Shown here: in pieces, positions 1 to 9,077 of the stretch
How positions within the stretch are numbered: position 1 is the stretch's first letter
How the letters are laid out: the number at the start of each line of letters is the position of its first letter
Assembly: GCF_947072515.1 (NCBI RefSeq)
Contig: NZ_CAMTIG010000001.1
Coordinates: 1-64,000 of the forward strand
DNA from: an uncultured Clostridium sp.
Lineage (GTDB): Bacteria > Bacillota > Clostridia > Clostridiales > Clostridiaceae
Reading direction: 5' to 3'
DNA length: 64,000 bases
Notes under the pieces: model-generated
Databases searched by the model: none
What the model was told of the DNA's origin: nothing
Seen by the model: only the letters and a program-made list of their open reading frames with translations
Program-made: the position numbers and the translations under genes

Positions 1-406
1 CTGGTTTTTCTTTATTTAAATATAGAAAAATTTCATCTCCAATAACTTGACCTTCTCGATCAAAATCTGTTGCTGAGATTATCCCATCTACATCTTCTCT
101 TTCAATAAGTGTTTTTATTAAATTAAGTTGTTTTTTAGCGCCTTTATCTTCTACTCCTCTATTTACATTATCTGATTTGATTTTATATTTAAAGTCCTCA
201 GGTATAAATGGAAATTTCTCCATTCTCCACCCTCGCATATTTTCATCATAATCTTTTGCATCATAAAGTTGCAAAAGATGACCAAATGCCCAAGTAATTA
301 TGTAATCTTCCCCTTCAAAATATCCATCTTTTCTTCCCTTTATTTTATATGCATCTGCAATATTCTTAGCTACTGATGGTTTTTCTGCTATTATAACTTT
401 TTTCAA
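1..406 (-). CDS. topB: DNA topoisomerase III (type IA), N-terminal fragment
   Basis: This is the first 135 codons of a gene that runs off the left edge, so it is missing from the ORF track. Translation from a TTG codon gives LKKVIIAEKPSVAKNIADAY, the Toprim-domain start of TopB-type topoisomerases, with the metal-binding loop seen as SATDFDREGQ. The family relaxes or decatenates DNA through an active-site tyrosine, which would lie beyond the window. TTG is chosen because TAGGAG lies a few bases upstream and no better start is in frame. The family assignment is firm; TopB rather than a plasmid-type paralogue is inferred. Confidence 0.85.
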   Translation of the reverse strand, partial: MKKVIIAEKPSVAKNIADAYKIKGRKDGYFEGEDYIITWAFGHLLQLYDAKDYDENMRGWRMEKFPFIPEDFKYKIKSDNVNRGVEDKGAKKQLNLIKTLIEREDVDGIISATDFDREGQVIGDEIFLYLNKEKP

Positions 407-454
407 ATTATCAGCTCCTAATTATTTTTCATTAACATACTTCTATGCAAAATT

Positions 455-480
455 TAAGAAAACCCTCTACTTAAGAGGGT
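455..480 (-). terminator. Intrinsic terminator after tspO
   Basis: A 7-bp stem, ACCCTCT / AGAGGGT with a 5-base loop, is followed on the minus strand by a T-rich run. It lies between the TspO stop codon and the topB start. Confidence 0.75.
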
Positions 481-526
481 CTTCTTAAAATTATACTATT
501 ATTCTTTTAAAATTCCAAATATATAA

Positions 527-1024
527 CTACATTTCATTCAAAAACCATACACCAAAATTTAAATATCCTGCGAATATAGTCCATAATAAATATGGCAATA
601 TCAAAAAAGCTGCCGTTTTATCAACTTTATAAAACTTTATAAAAGTTATTACTATAAATATAAACAATACGATTAGTTCTAAAAATGCCACTCCATATAA
701 CCTTAATCCAAAAAATAATATGGGCCAAAGAAAATTTAATATAAGTTGAATTCCATAAATAAAAATACTATTTGAACCTTTTTTAGTTATTTCTTCTTTC
801 ATATAAATTCGATATGATGCAATTCCCATTAAAAGATATAGTATTGGCCAAACAACTCCAAATACCCATCCTGGTGGTGATAATGGTGGTCTTTGAATAC
901 TAAGATATAATTCCTTTCCGGTTCCACTTAAAAAACTTACTAATGCTGATCCTGCAAAAGGTATAAGGATTGCAAGTATTAATGGTTTTATTTTAAATTT
1001 CTCATCCACTTTTAAAATATTCAT
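527..1024 (-). CDS. tspO: TspO/MBR family tryptophan-rich membrane protein
   Basis: The protein has 165 residues and about five hydrophobic helices, the usual size for TspO/MBR proteins. The family signature is visible as PPLSPPGWVFGVVWPILY, followed by an aromatic-rich C-terminus (LPYLLWTIFAGYLNFGVWFLN). Family members sit in the cytoplasmic membrane and bind tetrapyrroles; a role in porphyrin handling or stress signalling is known for some homologues but not shown here. The ATG start has AGGAG five bases upstream. It lies 62 bp after the histidine kinase gene, with no terminator visible between them, so cotranscription is possible. Confidence 0.9.
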   Translation of the reverse strand: MNILKVDEKFKIKPLILAILIPFAGSALVSFLSGTGKELYLSIQRPPLSPPGWVFGVVWPILYLLMGIASYRIYMKEEITKKGSNSIFIYGIQLILNFLWPILFFGLRLYGVAFLELIVLFIFIVITFIKFYKVDKTAAFLILPYLLWTIFAGYLNFGVWFLNEM

Positions 1025-1086
1025 TTTTACTCCTATATAAAATTACTTACATATTATTTTATACGTTTTTTCAAAAAAATATTCTT

Positions 1087-3012
1087 CTAATTTATATCTG
1101 CAAATTCAATTTTTACTTTCTCATCTAATCCATTGATATTATGATTTCGATTCTCTTCTATACTTAATACTTCATCTACTTTCAATAAAATTACAAATTC
1201 ATTTTTACTTTCATTTTCAGTACTTAGGTAAAACTCTCCTCCATGGGCTCTTATTATCTCTCTACATAAAAACAAACCTAATCCACTTCCCTCATTTTCT
1301 CTATTTAATTTATTACTCATACTACTAAATTTTTCAAATATATACTTTTCATCTGTTTTCCTTATTTTTTCTCCATTATTTGATACAACTATATATATTT
1401 TCTTTTTAAATCTAACTATCTCAATATCTATTTTCTCACATTCTTGCTTCCCATATTTTAAGCTATTTGATAAAAGATTTAAAATTACTCTCTCTATCAT
1501 ATCTCTATCTATATTTATAATTATCTCTTCATCCGTAGAATCAAATATAATCTCTAACCCTTTTTCTCTTATATACGGCACACTTGCAAAAACCGTCTCT
1601 TCAACAACCTCTACTATATTCCAATTTTTTTTATGCAAACTTACACACCCTTCTGTAAATTTATTTGCATCTATAAAATTATTTATTGTCCTTATAAGTC
1701 TTAAACAATTTTTTTTAATTTTTAAATTGTTCTCTTGTATACCTTCAAAATCATTATTATTTATCTTTATTTCATTTAATTCTAAGGCTGTAGTAATTAT
1801 ATTTATAGGTGTTCTTAATTCATGTGATATATTTGCATAAAATTTATTTTTCATAGTTTCATATTCTAAGAACCTTTTATACCGCCTTAGCGCTTTTTCA
1901 TATTCAATAATTTCATTTACTTCTTTAAAATATATAATTTTTATATTTTCACTTAATCTTACCTTATATATCTCTATATTTATTTTTTTCCCATATTTAT
2001 CTTTTATTAAAACTACTTCTCTTCCATTTATCTCAATATTATGTATTCTTTCTCTAAATCTAATTCCTTTAATATTCTCAATATTCTCTTCCTCTGTATA
2101 TAAAATTTCTTTTGCTCTTTTATTTAAGTACTTTAAATTTTCATCATAAATAAATATTCCATCTGAGAATCCATCAATTATTTTATAATAATATGTTTCT
2201 CCCCTTAATTTCATATTTTCTAATTCATTTATTACATTTCTTTTAGTTTTTATCTTATTATATATTTGCTTTTTCTCTTTTTTATTTGTCTTTACTTTTT
2301 CTTTTATATTATTTATTTCAAAAGCTATACACTTCTCACTTACGCCTTGGTAAACATTATAATAAGCTAGCATTTTTAATGTTACAGGTATTGTCATAAA
2401 TATTGTCATTCTTTGCAGAAATATTATTTTCAATAAGTTTCCCACAAGAATACAAAGCATATATGTATATATTTTATAATCCTTAATTCCTTTTCTTCTT
2501 AAAATCATTAAAACAATTAAAAAACTTATACTGCCTATTCCTAAAAATATAAATACTCCATATGACTTTTCTAGAAAAAAACTAGTATATAAAACAGTTA
2601 TTGTCACTGCTATTAAAATTTTTATAATTACTACTATATTTTTTATTTTTTGAGCTGCATATATTACTGCTAATAATAAACACGTATATTCGAAATTTTC
2701 TATTGAATAGTTAATTATCATCCTTATATTCATAGACGCACTTTCATCTACCATAGCATTCATCATAATTTTCAAGTATTCTAAAAGCCCTATTCCTAAA
2801 AAACTAATTCCTAAATATTTATAAAAACTTCCATTTTTTAGAAATATTGTTATAATAGCTAAAGATATTGCAATAGTTCCGCAATAAACTGAAATTAACT
2901 TAAAATATATTATAGTATTCCCATTTATATATCCTGTAATATAAAATAATGCTTGCAACCCAAATATAATTAATCCCACCATAAAAAATTTCTTTTTCAA
3001 TAAATTCTCCAC
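1087..3012 (-). CDS. Membrane sensor histidine kinase (PAS-HisKA-HATPase)
   Basis: The 641-residue protein starts with roughly seven or eight hydrophobic segments (residues 10-215), followed by a coiled linker, a PAS-like segment around 275-370, a HisKA box NISHELRTP with the phosphoacceptor His near residue 397, and a HATPase domain ending in GSGLGLFLCREII. It is therefore a complete kinase with a polytopic, MASE-like sensor module and no obvious extracellular domain. The start is GTG with GGGAG at good distance, 1 bp after the stop of the next kinase, implying coupled translation. No response regulator is encoded nearby. The ligand is unknown. Confidence 0.9.
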   Translation of the reverse strand: MENLLKKKFFMVGLIIFGLQALFYITGYINGNTIIYFKLISVYCGTIAISLAIITIFLKNGSFYKYLGISFLGIGLLEYLKIMMNAMVDESASMNIRMIINYSIENFEYTCLLLAVIYAAQKIKNIVVIIKILIAVTITVLYTSFFLEKSYGVFIFLGIGSISFLIVLMILRRKGIKDYKIYTYMLCILVGNLLKIIFLQRMTIFMTIPVTLKMLAYYNVYQGVSEKCIAFEINNIKEKVKTNKKEKKQIYNKIKTKRNVINELENMKLRGETYYYKIIDGFSDGIFIYDENLKYLNKRAKEILYTEEENIENIKGIRFRERIHNIEINGREVVLIKDKYGKKINIEIYKVRLSENIKIIYFKEVNEIIEYEKALRRYKRFLEYETMKNKFYANISHELRTPINIITTALELNEIKINNNDFEGIQENNLKIKKNCLRLIRTINNFIDANKFTEGCVSLHKKNWNIVEVVEETVFASVPYIREKGLEIIFDSTDEEIIINIDRDMIERVILNLLSNSLKYGKQECEKIDIEIVRFKKKIYIVVSNNGEKIRKTDEKYIFEKFSSMSNKLNRENEGSGLGLFLCREIIRAHGGEFYLSTENESKNEFVILLKVDEVLSIEENRNHNINGLDEKVKIEFADIN

Positions 3013-3013
3013 G

Positions 3014-4933
3014 TTATATCTCCCTAATAAACCTTATTATCACTTCTGTTCCTTCTCCGTAAATACTATTTACTATAATTCTTCCCTTTTGTGATTCAAC
3101 TAATTTTTTCACTACATACATTCCTATTCCAGAACTTTTTATAAGCCCCTTATCTTCTCTCATTACTTTAGAATATCTCTCAAATATATTGTTTAAGAAT
3201 TCCTTTTCCATTCCTATCCCTGTATCTTTGATAACTATGTCTACAAATTCCGCTTGAAGTTTTATATCTAAAAAAATCTCTCCATTTTTTTTATTGTATT
3301 TTATAGAATTCGATATTATATTTAAAATAATTCTTTCCATATATTCTTTATTAAAATTAACTATAATATCTTCTTCTTGAGTGTCAAAAATCATTAATAT
3401 ATTTTTATTTTTTGCATATTGAACTAAACTTGAAAATATATCCTCTACAAATATTACAATATTATCTTTTTCTAAGCTTCCCATCTCTAAAAAACCTGCC
3501 TCAATTTTACTTATATCAATAACATTATTTGCAAATCTTTTTAAATAAAAAGAATTTTGTTTAGATATATTTTTATGATTCTCTAATTCTTTTATATTTT
3601 TATTTTTTAAAAATATTTCCTGAACTTGTGCAGAAGAATACAATACATTTATAGGTGTTTTTAAATCATGGCTTATATTAGATAAAAACTTGCTTTTCAT
3701 CTCTTCTTGAGATTCTTTTTCTTTAATTATATTCTCTATATTTGTATACTCAATTTTATGAGTTAAATCTGTAATAATAATAATCTCCTCTTGTTCTTCT
3801 ATTCTTTTATCATCACATTCAATAGCTACTTTTTTATTATTTTTTATTATTTCTCCTATATAAGCTTTATTACTTATATTTTTAAACTCTTGATCATCTA
3901 CTATCTTTATAAATTCCAATAAATTTCTGTTTAACATATCTGAAATTTTTTCTTCCCCAAATATCTTCAAGCCAGGCTTATTTACATAAATTACATTTCC
4001 CTTTATAGAACTTATAATAACTATAGGCATTGGAATATTTCTGAAAAAATCTTTAAATATTCTTTCTGTATCATTTATTAAACTTCTTCTATATTCTATT
4101 TCATTATTTTTTTCCATTAAATCTATACTTAAATCTTCAATTTCATTTATACTCTTCATTAATTTTTTTTGTATATTTGCATAAGGTGAATTTAATACTT
4201 TCCCTATTGTATAAACTACTAACATAGTACATGATACAAATGTTATTACTATAGAAATATAATCTAAAAATATATTTTCTATATTTAAAATATTCATTCC
4301 TAGTAATATACTATTTCTAATAGTAAATGCTACTAAATAAAATTTTATATAATTCACATTTTTTTTATCCTTTTCGGTCCTTTGAATATCTTTTAAAATT
4401 TTCAAAGAATATATTATAAGTATGGCTAGTCCAAATCCATTGTATTCTTTGAATGATGTGCATATAGGTATAGAAATAATACCTATTATTGTAGCCATAA
4501 AAACTTTTGTTTTTGTATTTTTAAAGTTTTCCTTTCCATTCATTCTCTTAATCAATAAATCTAATGCTAATAAAATATATATTAATTTCAATATTGCAAA
4601 ATATTCTAGTTCTTTTCCAAAAGTATATTCACGTATTTCTGTTCCTTTAAATACGATTGAATATGAATTAAATAGACTTATTACAACAAATATTATTGAT
4701 GCTTCATAAAAGAATTCCTTGCTTTCATTATTCTCTTCTACCGTTGAACAAATTACTATTAATGCTACAAGTGAAATAATTAAATAATATATTTCTAACA
4801 AAATAACTATATCTATATTTAAAGTGCTTAATGTACAAATTACATTTATAACTATCAATAATAATATTCCAACTTTATAGAAGCTTTTTTTTCTACTATA
4901 TATTAAATCTGATATGTCTCCTCTTTTCCTCAT
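3014..4933 (-). CDS. Membrane sensor histidine kinase, paralogue of its neighbour
   Basis: About 639 residues with the same plan as the downstream kinase: a multi-span N-terminal membrane half, a PAS-like segment (FFRNIPMPIVIISSIKGN), a HisKA box NISHDLKTP and a HATPase domain ending in SSGIGMYVVKKLVE. The ORF track begins at a GTG that overlaps the ribosome binding site; the better start is the ATG of MRKRGD, four codons later, with GGAGGG just upstream. It is the first gene of a two-gene unit with the following kinase. The same architecture and adjacency suggest an old tandem duplication. No cognate regulator is visible. Confidence 0.88.
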   Translation of the reverse strand: MRKRGDISDLIYSRKKSFYKVGILLLIVINVICTLSTLNIDIVILLEIYYLIISLVALIVICSTVEENNESKEFFYEASIIFVVISLFNSYSIVFKGTEIREYTFGKELEYFAILKLIYILLALDLLIKRMNGKENFKNTKTKVFMATIIGIISIPICTSFKEYNGFGLAILIIYSLKILKDIQRTEKDKKNVNYIKFYLVAFTIRNSILLGMNILNIENIFLDYISIVITFVSCTMLVVYTIGKVLNSPYANIQKKLMKSINEIEDLSIDLMEKNNEIEYRRSLINDTERIFKDFFRNIPMPIVIISSIKGNVIYVNKPGLKIFGEEKISDMLNRNLLEFIKIVDDQEFKNISNKAYIGEIIKNNKKVAIECDDKRIEEQEEIIIITDLTHKIEYTNIENIIKEKESQEEMKSKFLSNISHDLKTPINVLYSSAQVQEIFLKNKNIKELENHKNISKQNSFYLKRFANNVIDISKIEAGFLEMGSLEKDNIVIFVEDIFSSLVQYAKNKNILMIFDTQEEDIIVNFNKEYMERIILNIISNSIKYNKKNGEIFLDIKLQAEFVDIVIKDTGIGMEKEFLNNIFERYSKVMREDKGLIKSSGIGMYVVKKLVESQKGRIIVNSIYGEGTEVIIRFIREI

Positions 4934-5041
4934 AATTCCCTCCACAATAATTTTACTTTATTTTACTTTATTTGTGAAGTTTACCTTCGTATTTTATTTA
5001 TTTTTTTTTAATATTTTATTCATTTTATATTTTTTGCATAT

Positions 5042-5070
5042 AAAAAAGGAACTATAAACTAGCTCCTTTT
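5042..5070 (-). terminator. Intrinsic terminator after yhgE
   Basis: AAAAGGA pairs with TCCTTTT around a small inner stem, and the minus-strand transcript continues into a run of T residues. It lies just after the YhgE stop codon. Confidence 0.8.
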
Positions 5071-5084
5071 CCTTCACTCTAATA

Positions 5085-7235
5085 TTAATGACCTACTATT
5101 TCACTTTCATCTAGCTTTTTAATAAATCCTGCACTTGCTTTATTTAATGGTTTTTTAACTAGAACACCTACTATAAGGAATCCAATTCCTACAAATATTA
5201 AGTTTCTAATATCAGTTATAAATAAATCATTTACTCCTCCTGCAACTAAATATCGCATTCCATCTATTGCATATTTAAAAGGTAACATTGGATTTATTGC
5301 TTTAAAGAATCCTGACATAACTTCAACTGGGAATGTTCCGCCAGAAGCTGCCACTTGTAATACTAAAAATATTATACATACCGCCTTTCCGATATTACCT
5401 AGCGCTGAGACAGTACTATATATTATAGATATAAATATTATACTTATAAACATTCCCAATAAAACAAATCCTACTTTATTTAGAACATAAGTTTTTAATA
5501 TAAATATATCTCCCATTGTAACTACAAAACCTTGAAGAATCCCTATACTTAAGAAAGTTAAATATTTTCCAAAGAATACTTGATAAGGTTTTATATTTTC
5601 TTTTTCCATATCTATTCCTCTAGTAGAAACCGTTAAAATAGATACTAATATAAGTCCACCAACCCATAATGCTAATGTTGTATAGAAAGGTGACATTGCA
5701 GATCCATAGTTTGGTACTTGGTATAATCTATTTTCATGGATAGTTACAGGATTTCCCAAGAAATCACTTTCCCCTTGCCAATCATTTGTTAAAAGATCTA
5801 ATATCTTATCTACATTATCTCCATTATCAATTTGTTTTATTTTCCCTACTAAATTTGCTAATGTTTTTTGTATCTCTGGATAATTATCTTTTAAAGTTTT
5901 AAGCTTTTCATTAGAGATTGTAGCTCCCTTTTTAAAGACCCCTAATCCTTCTTTTATTTTTGGCAATGCATCTTTAGTCTTTTGAAGAGTTTCTTCTCCA
6001 TTATTTGCAAAAGTTATAAGTGAATCTATACTTTTATTAATTCCAGGCATTATTTGTGAATCATAATTATTTAATATCTCTCCTAATGCACCTGATATAT
6101 TTTGTAGTTTAGTTTTCAATGCCTGTATATCTTCTGCACTTATTTTTCCATTTCCATTTAATATATCTATATTTTTATTTATAGCAGAAACAGCTATATT
6201 TATTTTTTCATTTACATTATTAAATTTACCTATTACATTATCTAAGTTTCCATCTTTATTTATAGCACTTAACATTTTTATTATAGAATTATTTATTCCT
6301 TGTGCTGCTTGCAATTTATCTTTTATTTTAGTTAAGCTCTCTATAGTAGCCTCTTTATCTAAATTATCATTTATTGAATCCATAATGCTTAATGTGCTAT
6401 CTATAAGCTTCTTGCTTAATGCTAAGTCATCTTTTATCATTGGTGCAACTTTATTTATTGCATCCTTAGAGCTATTTAAAAATTGCTCTCCTGAATTTAA
6501 TATACTATCTGCACTATTGATTGTTTTTTCAAAACTTGGAACTATAGCATTAATTTTATCGACCATTTCATTTATAGTTATTGTTCCATTATAAGCTTCA
6601 TTTATTAAGTTTCCTATTTTATCTGAATTATTATTTAAATCATATAAAACATTTACCCCTTCTTTTATCTTAGGTCTTTCATTTTCATATTCAATTCCTA
6701 TTTGATTAAATATCTTAAATATTATTCCATTAACTGTTTTTACAAGATTACTATCTACATTTTGTTTTAATGTTTCTACTCCCTTATCTGTTATTTTAGG
6801 AGCTATTGCATTTGCACCTTCATTAACTGTATAAATAAGTTCTGGCTTTTGTATATTTTTAGTCGTTAATGAAATTGCATCTTTTGAAAAATTATCTGGA
6901 ATAACAATACTTGCAAATACTTCTCCTCTTTCGACTTTAACTTTAGCTTCATTTGCATTTACAAATTGCCATCCTAATGAATCATTTTTCTTTAACTCAT
7001 CTACTAATTCATTTCCTACATTTATCTCTTTATTATTATATTCTGCACCTTTATCTTCATTAACTATTGCAATCTTTATCCCCTTTGTATTTCCATATGG
7101 ATCCCACGAAGATTTTATATTAAACCATGCATATAACGATGGTAGAATTATTAACCCAATTACCACAACTAATGCTACCCAATTGGTACATACTTTCACT
7201 ATATCCTTTTTAAATATTTTAAGAATATTTTTCAT
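5085..7235 (-). CDS. yhgE: YhgE/Pip family membrane protein
   Basis: The 716-residue protein has one N-terminal membrane segment followed by the family hallmark YAWFNIKSSWDPYG and VNEDKGA, a long extracytoplasmic region (about 50-520) rich in heptad-like helices, and five or six C-terminal helices resembling ABC-2 permeases (SVKK-less ending in LVKKPLNKASAGF). Family members include the lactococcal phage infection protein Pip and relate to EsaA of type VII secretion; their biochemical role is not settled. There is no ABC ATPase and no type VII gene nearby. It is a single-gene unit with its own promoter overlapped by a palindrome (see separate entry), so it is probably under a local repressor encoded elsewhere. 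Confidence 0.88.
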   Translation of the reverse strand: MKNILKIFKKDIVKVCTNWVALVVVIGLIILPSLYAWFNIKSSWDPYGNTKGIKIAIVNEDKGAEYNNKEINVGNELVDELKKNDSLGWQFVNANEAKVKVERGEVFASIVIPDNFSKDAISLTTKNIQKPELIYTVNEGANAIAPKITDKGVETLKQNVDSNLVKTVNGIIFKIFNQIGIEYENERPKIKEGVNVLYDLNNNSDKIGNLINEAYNGTITINEMVDKINAIVPSFEKTINSADSILNSGEQFLNSSKDAINKVAPMIKDDLALSKKLIDSTLSIMDSINDNLDKEATIESLTKIKDKLQAAQGINNSIIKMLSAINKDGNLDNVIGKFNNVNEKINIAVSAINKNIDILNGNGKISAEDIQALKTKLQNISGALGEILNNYDSQIMPGINKSIDSLITFANNGEETLQKTKDALPKIKEGLGVFKKGATISNEKLKTLKDNYPEIQKTLANLVGKIKQIDNGDNVDKILDLLTNDWQGESDFLGNPVTIHENRLYQVPNYGSAMSPFYTTLALWVGGLILVSILTVSTRGIDMEKENIKPYQVFFGKYLTFLSIGILQGFVVTMGDIFILKTYVLNKVGFVLLGMFISIIFISIIYSTVSALGNIGKAVCIIFLVLQVAASGGTFPVEVMSGFFKAINPMLPFKYAIDGMRYLVAGGVNDLFITDIRNLIFVGIGFLIVGVLVKKPLNKASAGFIKKLDESEIVGH

Positions 7236-7269
7236 CTATTTTTATGCCTCCCTTATCTTTTTCAAATTT

Positions 7270-7301
7270 ATTATAGCATAAAAATGACTTAAAGTCATTT
7301 T
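7270..7301 (-). promoter_or_regulatory. yhgE promoter with overlapping palindromic operator candidate
   Basis: On the minus strand a perfect -10 TATAAT (7270-7275) lies 17 bp from a weak -35 ATGACT. A 9-bp perfect inverted repeat, AAAATGACT-N3-AGTCATTTT (7281-7301), covers the -35 and spacer. Its size and symmetry fit a TetR- or MarR-type dimer. Transcription would start about 28 bases before the ATG. Repression by such a protein is inferred. Confidence 0.55.
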
Positions 7302-7318
7302 ATTTTTGAATAAATTTT

Positions 7319-7360
7319 AAGCTATATTAAATATCTGTAAATGGATATTTAATATAGCTT
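7319..7360 (-). terminator. Long hairpin, probable terminator of the polA-coaE-slt-GH8 unit
   Basis: A perfect 17-bp stem (AAGCTATATTAAATATC and its complement) with an 8-base loop follows the GH8-like gene by a few bases. The downstream T-run is weak, so termination strength is uncertain. Confidence 0.6.
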
Positions 7361-7363
7361 TAG

Positions 7364-8497
7364 TTATTTTACATCTCTATATGCAAGTAATGCATTCAAA
7401 TTATCAAAAGAATATACTTCTAATGTTTTTTTATCTCCATAGCCTCCATATAGGACACTATCCTTATCTACAACTTGATAAGCATTTAATTTTCTAAGTG
7501 CCATTTTATAAAGCTCTTCATTATTTTCAATTTCAGCTATTTGAAGTAAGTTTGCATAAATTGTTGTTGATTGAATATCCGTTGCCGGTGCCCCAGTTTC
7601 TGCATTATATAAACTATATATTGCTCCATCATCCTTAAACTTTTGAACAATCCAATCTACACTTTTACTAATATTATCTCCTACTTCTGCCTTATTCAAT
7701 AAAATTATAGTATTTAGATTCATTTCCACATTTTCATTATTATCATATTTTCTAGTTTTAATATTATAATCTTTTCTATATAATGGAACTTTATCACTTA
7801 TAAATCCACCATTTAAGATTTTTTCTGATTCTGTATAGATACTCTTCCACTTAAAATCTATATTTGTTAAGTATTTAAGTGCACTTAAATCAATATAGCA
7901 TAGTGTTACCATATCACTATTAGTCTTTCCATCATTAAAATCAACTAATAAATTTTCTTCTCTTAAATTTTTATAAAGTGAATTTGCAATAGTTATAGCA
8001 TAATATCTATATTTAATACTATTCCATTTTTCTCCACCTATAATTAAAGCTTTTATAATCCTAAGTTCATCAATTGTAGCTGTAACTTGTGATTTTTTAT
8101 CTCCATCAATTCTCCAACTGATTAATCCATTATCTAATAGCATATTATTTTTTATATATTCAAATGTTTTTTCAAATCCAGCCTCATCATTTCTTTCAAT
8201 ATAATACAAAAGCATAAGCCCTTCTGATTCTGATAATACAGAATCCCCTTTTGTAATATCACCTTCATTTTGTTCATTCAAATAATTTGTTTTTATCCCA
8301 CCATTTTGTGTAATCATATTGTTCTCTATAAAATTATATAGAATTTCCTCTCGACTAGTTGGTGGTCCACTTCCCCATGTTTCAACGATTTTTACCGGTA
8401 TAAAATATGGTAATAACATTTTTGTTCCAACAAGGCCAATTAAAATAGCTGCTAGTATTACTCCTACACCTATTTTTAATCCCTTTTTTTTACCCAT
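7364..8497 (-). CDS. Membrane-anchored GH8-like (six-hairpin) glycosidase
   Basis: The 377-residue protein has a single N-terminal membrane anchor (residues 7-33) and an extracellular all-helical domain. The segments VLSESEGLML (around 88-97) and NGLISWRID followed by ATIDELRIIKALI resemble the catalytic-acid and ATDxDL regions of glycoside hydrolase family 8. GH8 enzymes cut beta-1,4 glucans, chitosan or xylan; the substrate here cannot be told. It lies 17 bp after a lytic transglycosylase gene, which suggests an envelope or exopolysaccharide role. The DxDL motif is altered to IDEL, so activity may be changed. The start has GGGGGAGG upstream. Confidence 0.6.
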   Translation of the reverse strand: MGKKKGLKIGVGVILAAILIGLVGTKMLLPYFIPVKIVETWGSGPPTSREEILYNFIENNMITQNGGIKTNYLNEQNEGDITKGDSVLSESEGLMLLYYIERNDEAGFEKTFEYIKNNMLLDNGLISWRIDGDKKSQVTATIDELRIIKALIIGGEKWNSIKYRYYAITIANSLYKNLREENLLVDFNDGKTNSDMVTLCYIDLSALKYLTNIDFKWKSIYTESEKILNGGFISDKVPLYRKDYNIKTRKYDNNENVEMNLNTIILLNKAEVGDNISKSVDWIVQKFKDDGAIYSLYNAETGAPATDIQSTTIYANLLQIAEIENNEELYKMALRKLNAYQVVDKDSVLYGGYGDKKTLEVYSFDNLNALLAYRDVK

Positions 8498-8513
8498 TTA
8501 AGCCTCCCCCAAG

Positions 8514-9062
8514 TTACCTATATAAAATATTATAAATTTTTTCATATAAATTTATTTTATCTAAGTAGTTTTTAGTTTCCTTAAAAGGAATTGTGTGAAT
8601 ATTTTTTCCATCTTTAGAATACTCACTATTCTTAAGCCATTTATTCACATTCCCTCTTCCTGCATTATATGCTGAAATTATTAAATCTCTATTTCCGTTA
8701 AACTCTTTTGATAAATTATTCAAATACCAGCATCCCATTTGTATATTGGTATTTATGTCATACAAGTCATCCACATTAAAATTTTTATTCCCCATTTGTT
8801 CTGCTATCCATATTCCTGTAGATGGTGTTATTTGCATCAATCCTATTGCATCCCTATTAGACTTTGCTTTAGGATTAAATTTACTCTCCGCTTTCATAAG
8901 AGAAAGTACAAATAGTGGGTCTAATTTATATTCCTTACTATAAGTATTTACTGCTTCACTGTACTTATAGGGAAACATATAATTTTTCAAAATCCATCTT
9001 CCACTAACTAGCAAAGCAATTATTACTATAATAATTGCTATTAATATTTTTTTAAACTTCAT
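8514..9062 (-). CDS. Lytic transglycosylase (SLT domain), membrane anchored
   Basis: About 182 residues with an N-terminal signal-anchor and an SLT domain: ALSLMKAESKFNP-type motif read here as FVLSLMKAESKFNPKA with the catalytic Glu, then AIGLMQITPSTG and SAYNAGRGNVNKWL. These enzymes cleave peptidoglycan between MurNAc and GlcNAc, forming anhydro-MurNAc. The ORF track starts two codons earlier, but the ATG of MKFKK sits seven bases after GAGG and is preferred. It follows coaE by about 15 bp and precedes the GH8-like gene, a common clostridial arrangement after polA-coaE. Confidence 0.9.
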   Translation of the reverse strand: MKFKKILIAIIIVIIALLVSGRWILKNYMFPYKYSEAVNTYSKEYKLDPLFVLSLMKAESKFNPKAKSNRDAIGLMQITPSTGIWIAEQMGNKNFNVDDLYDINTNIQMGCWYLNNLSKEFNGNRDLIISAYNAGRGNVNKWLKNSEYSKDGKNIHTIPFKETKNYLDKINLYEKIYNILYR

Positions 9063-9077
9063 CCCCATACCTCAGTT

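Noticed and set aside
4422-4709. Plus-strand 95-residue ORF
   Set aside because: It lies wholly inside the coding frame of a histidine kinase, has no ribosome binding site and shows no domain. The same applies to the other opposite-strand ORFs in the track.
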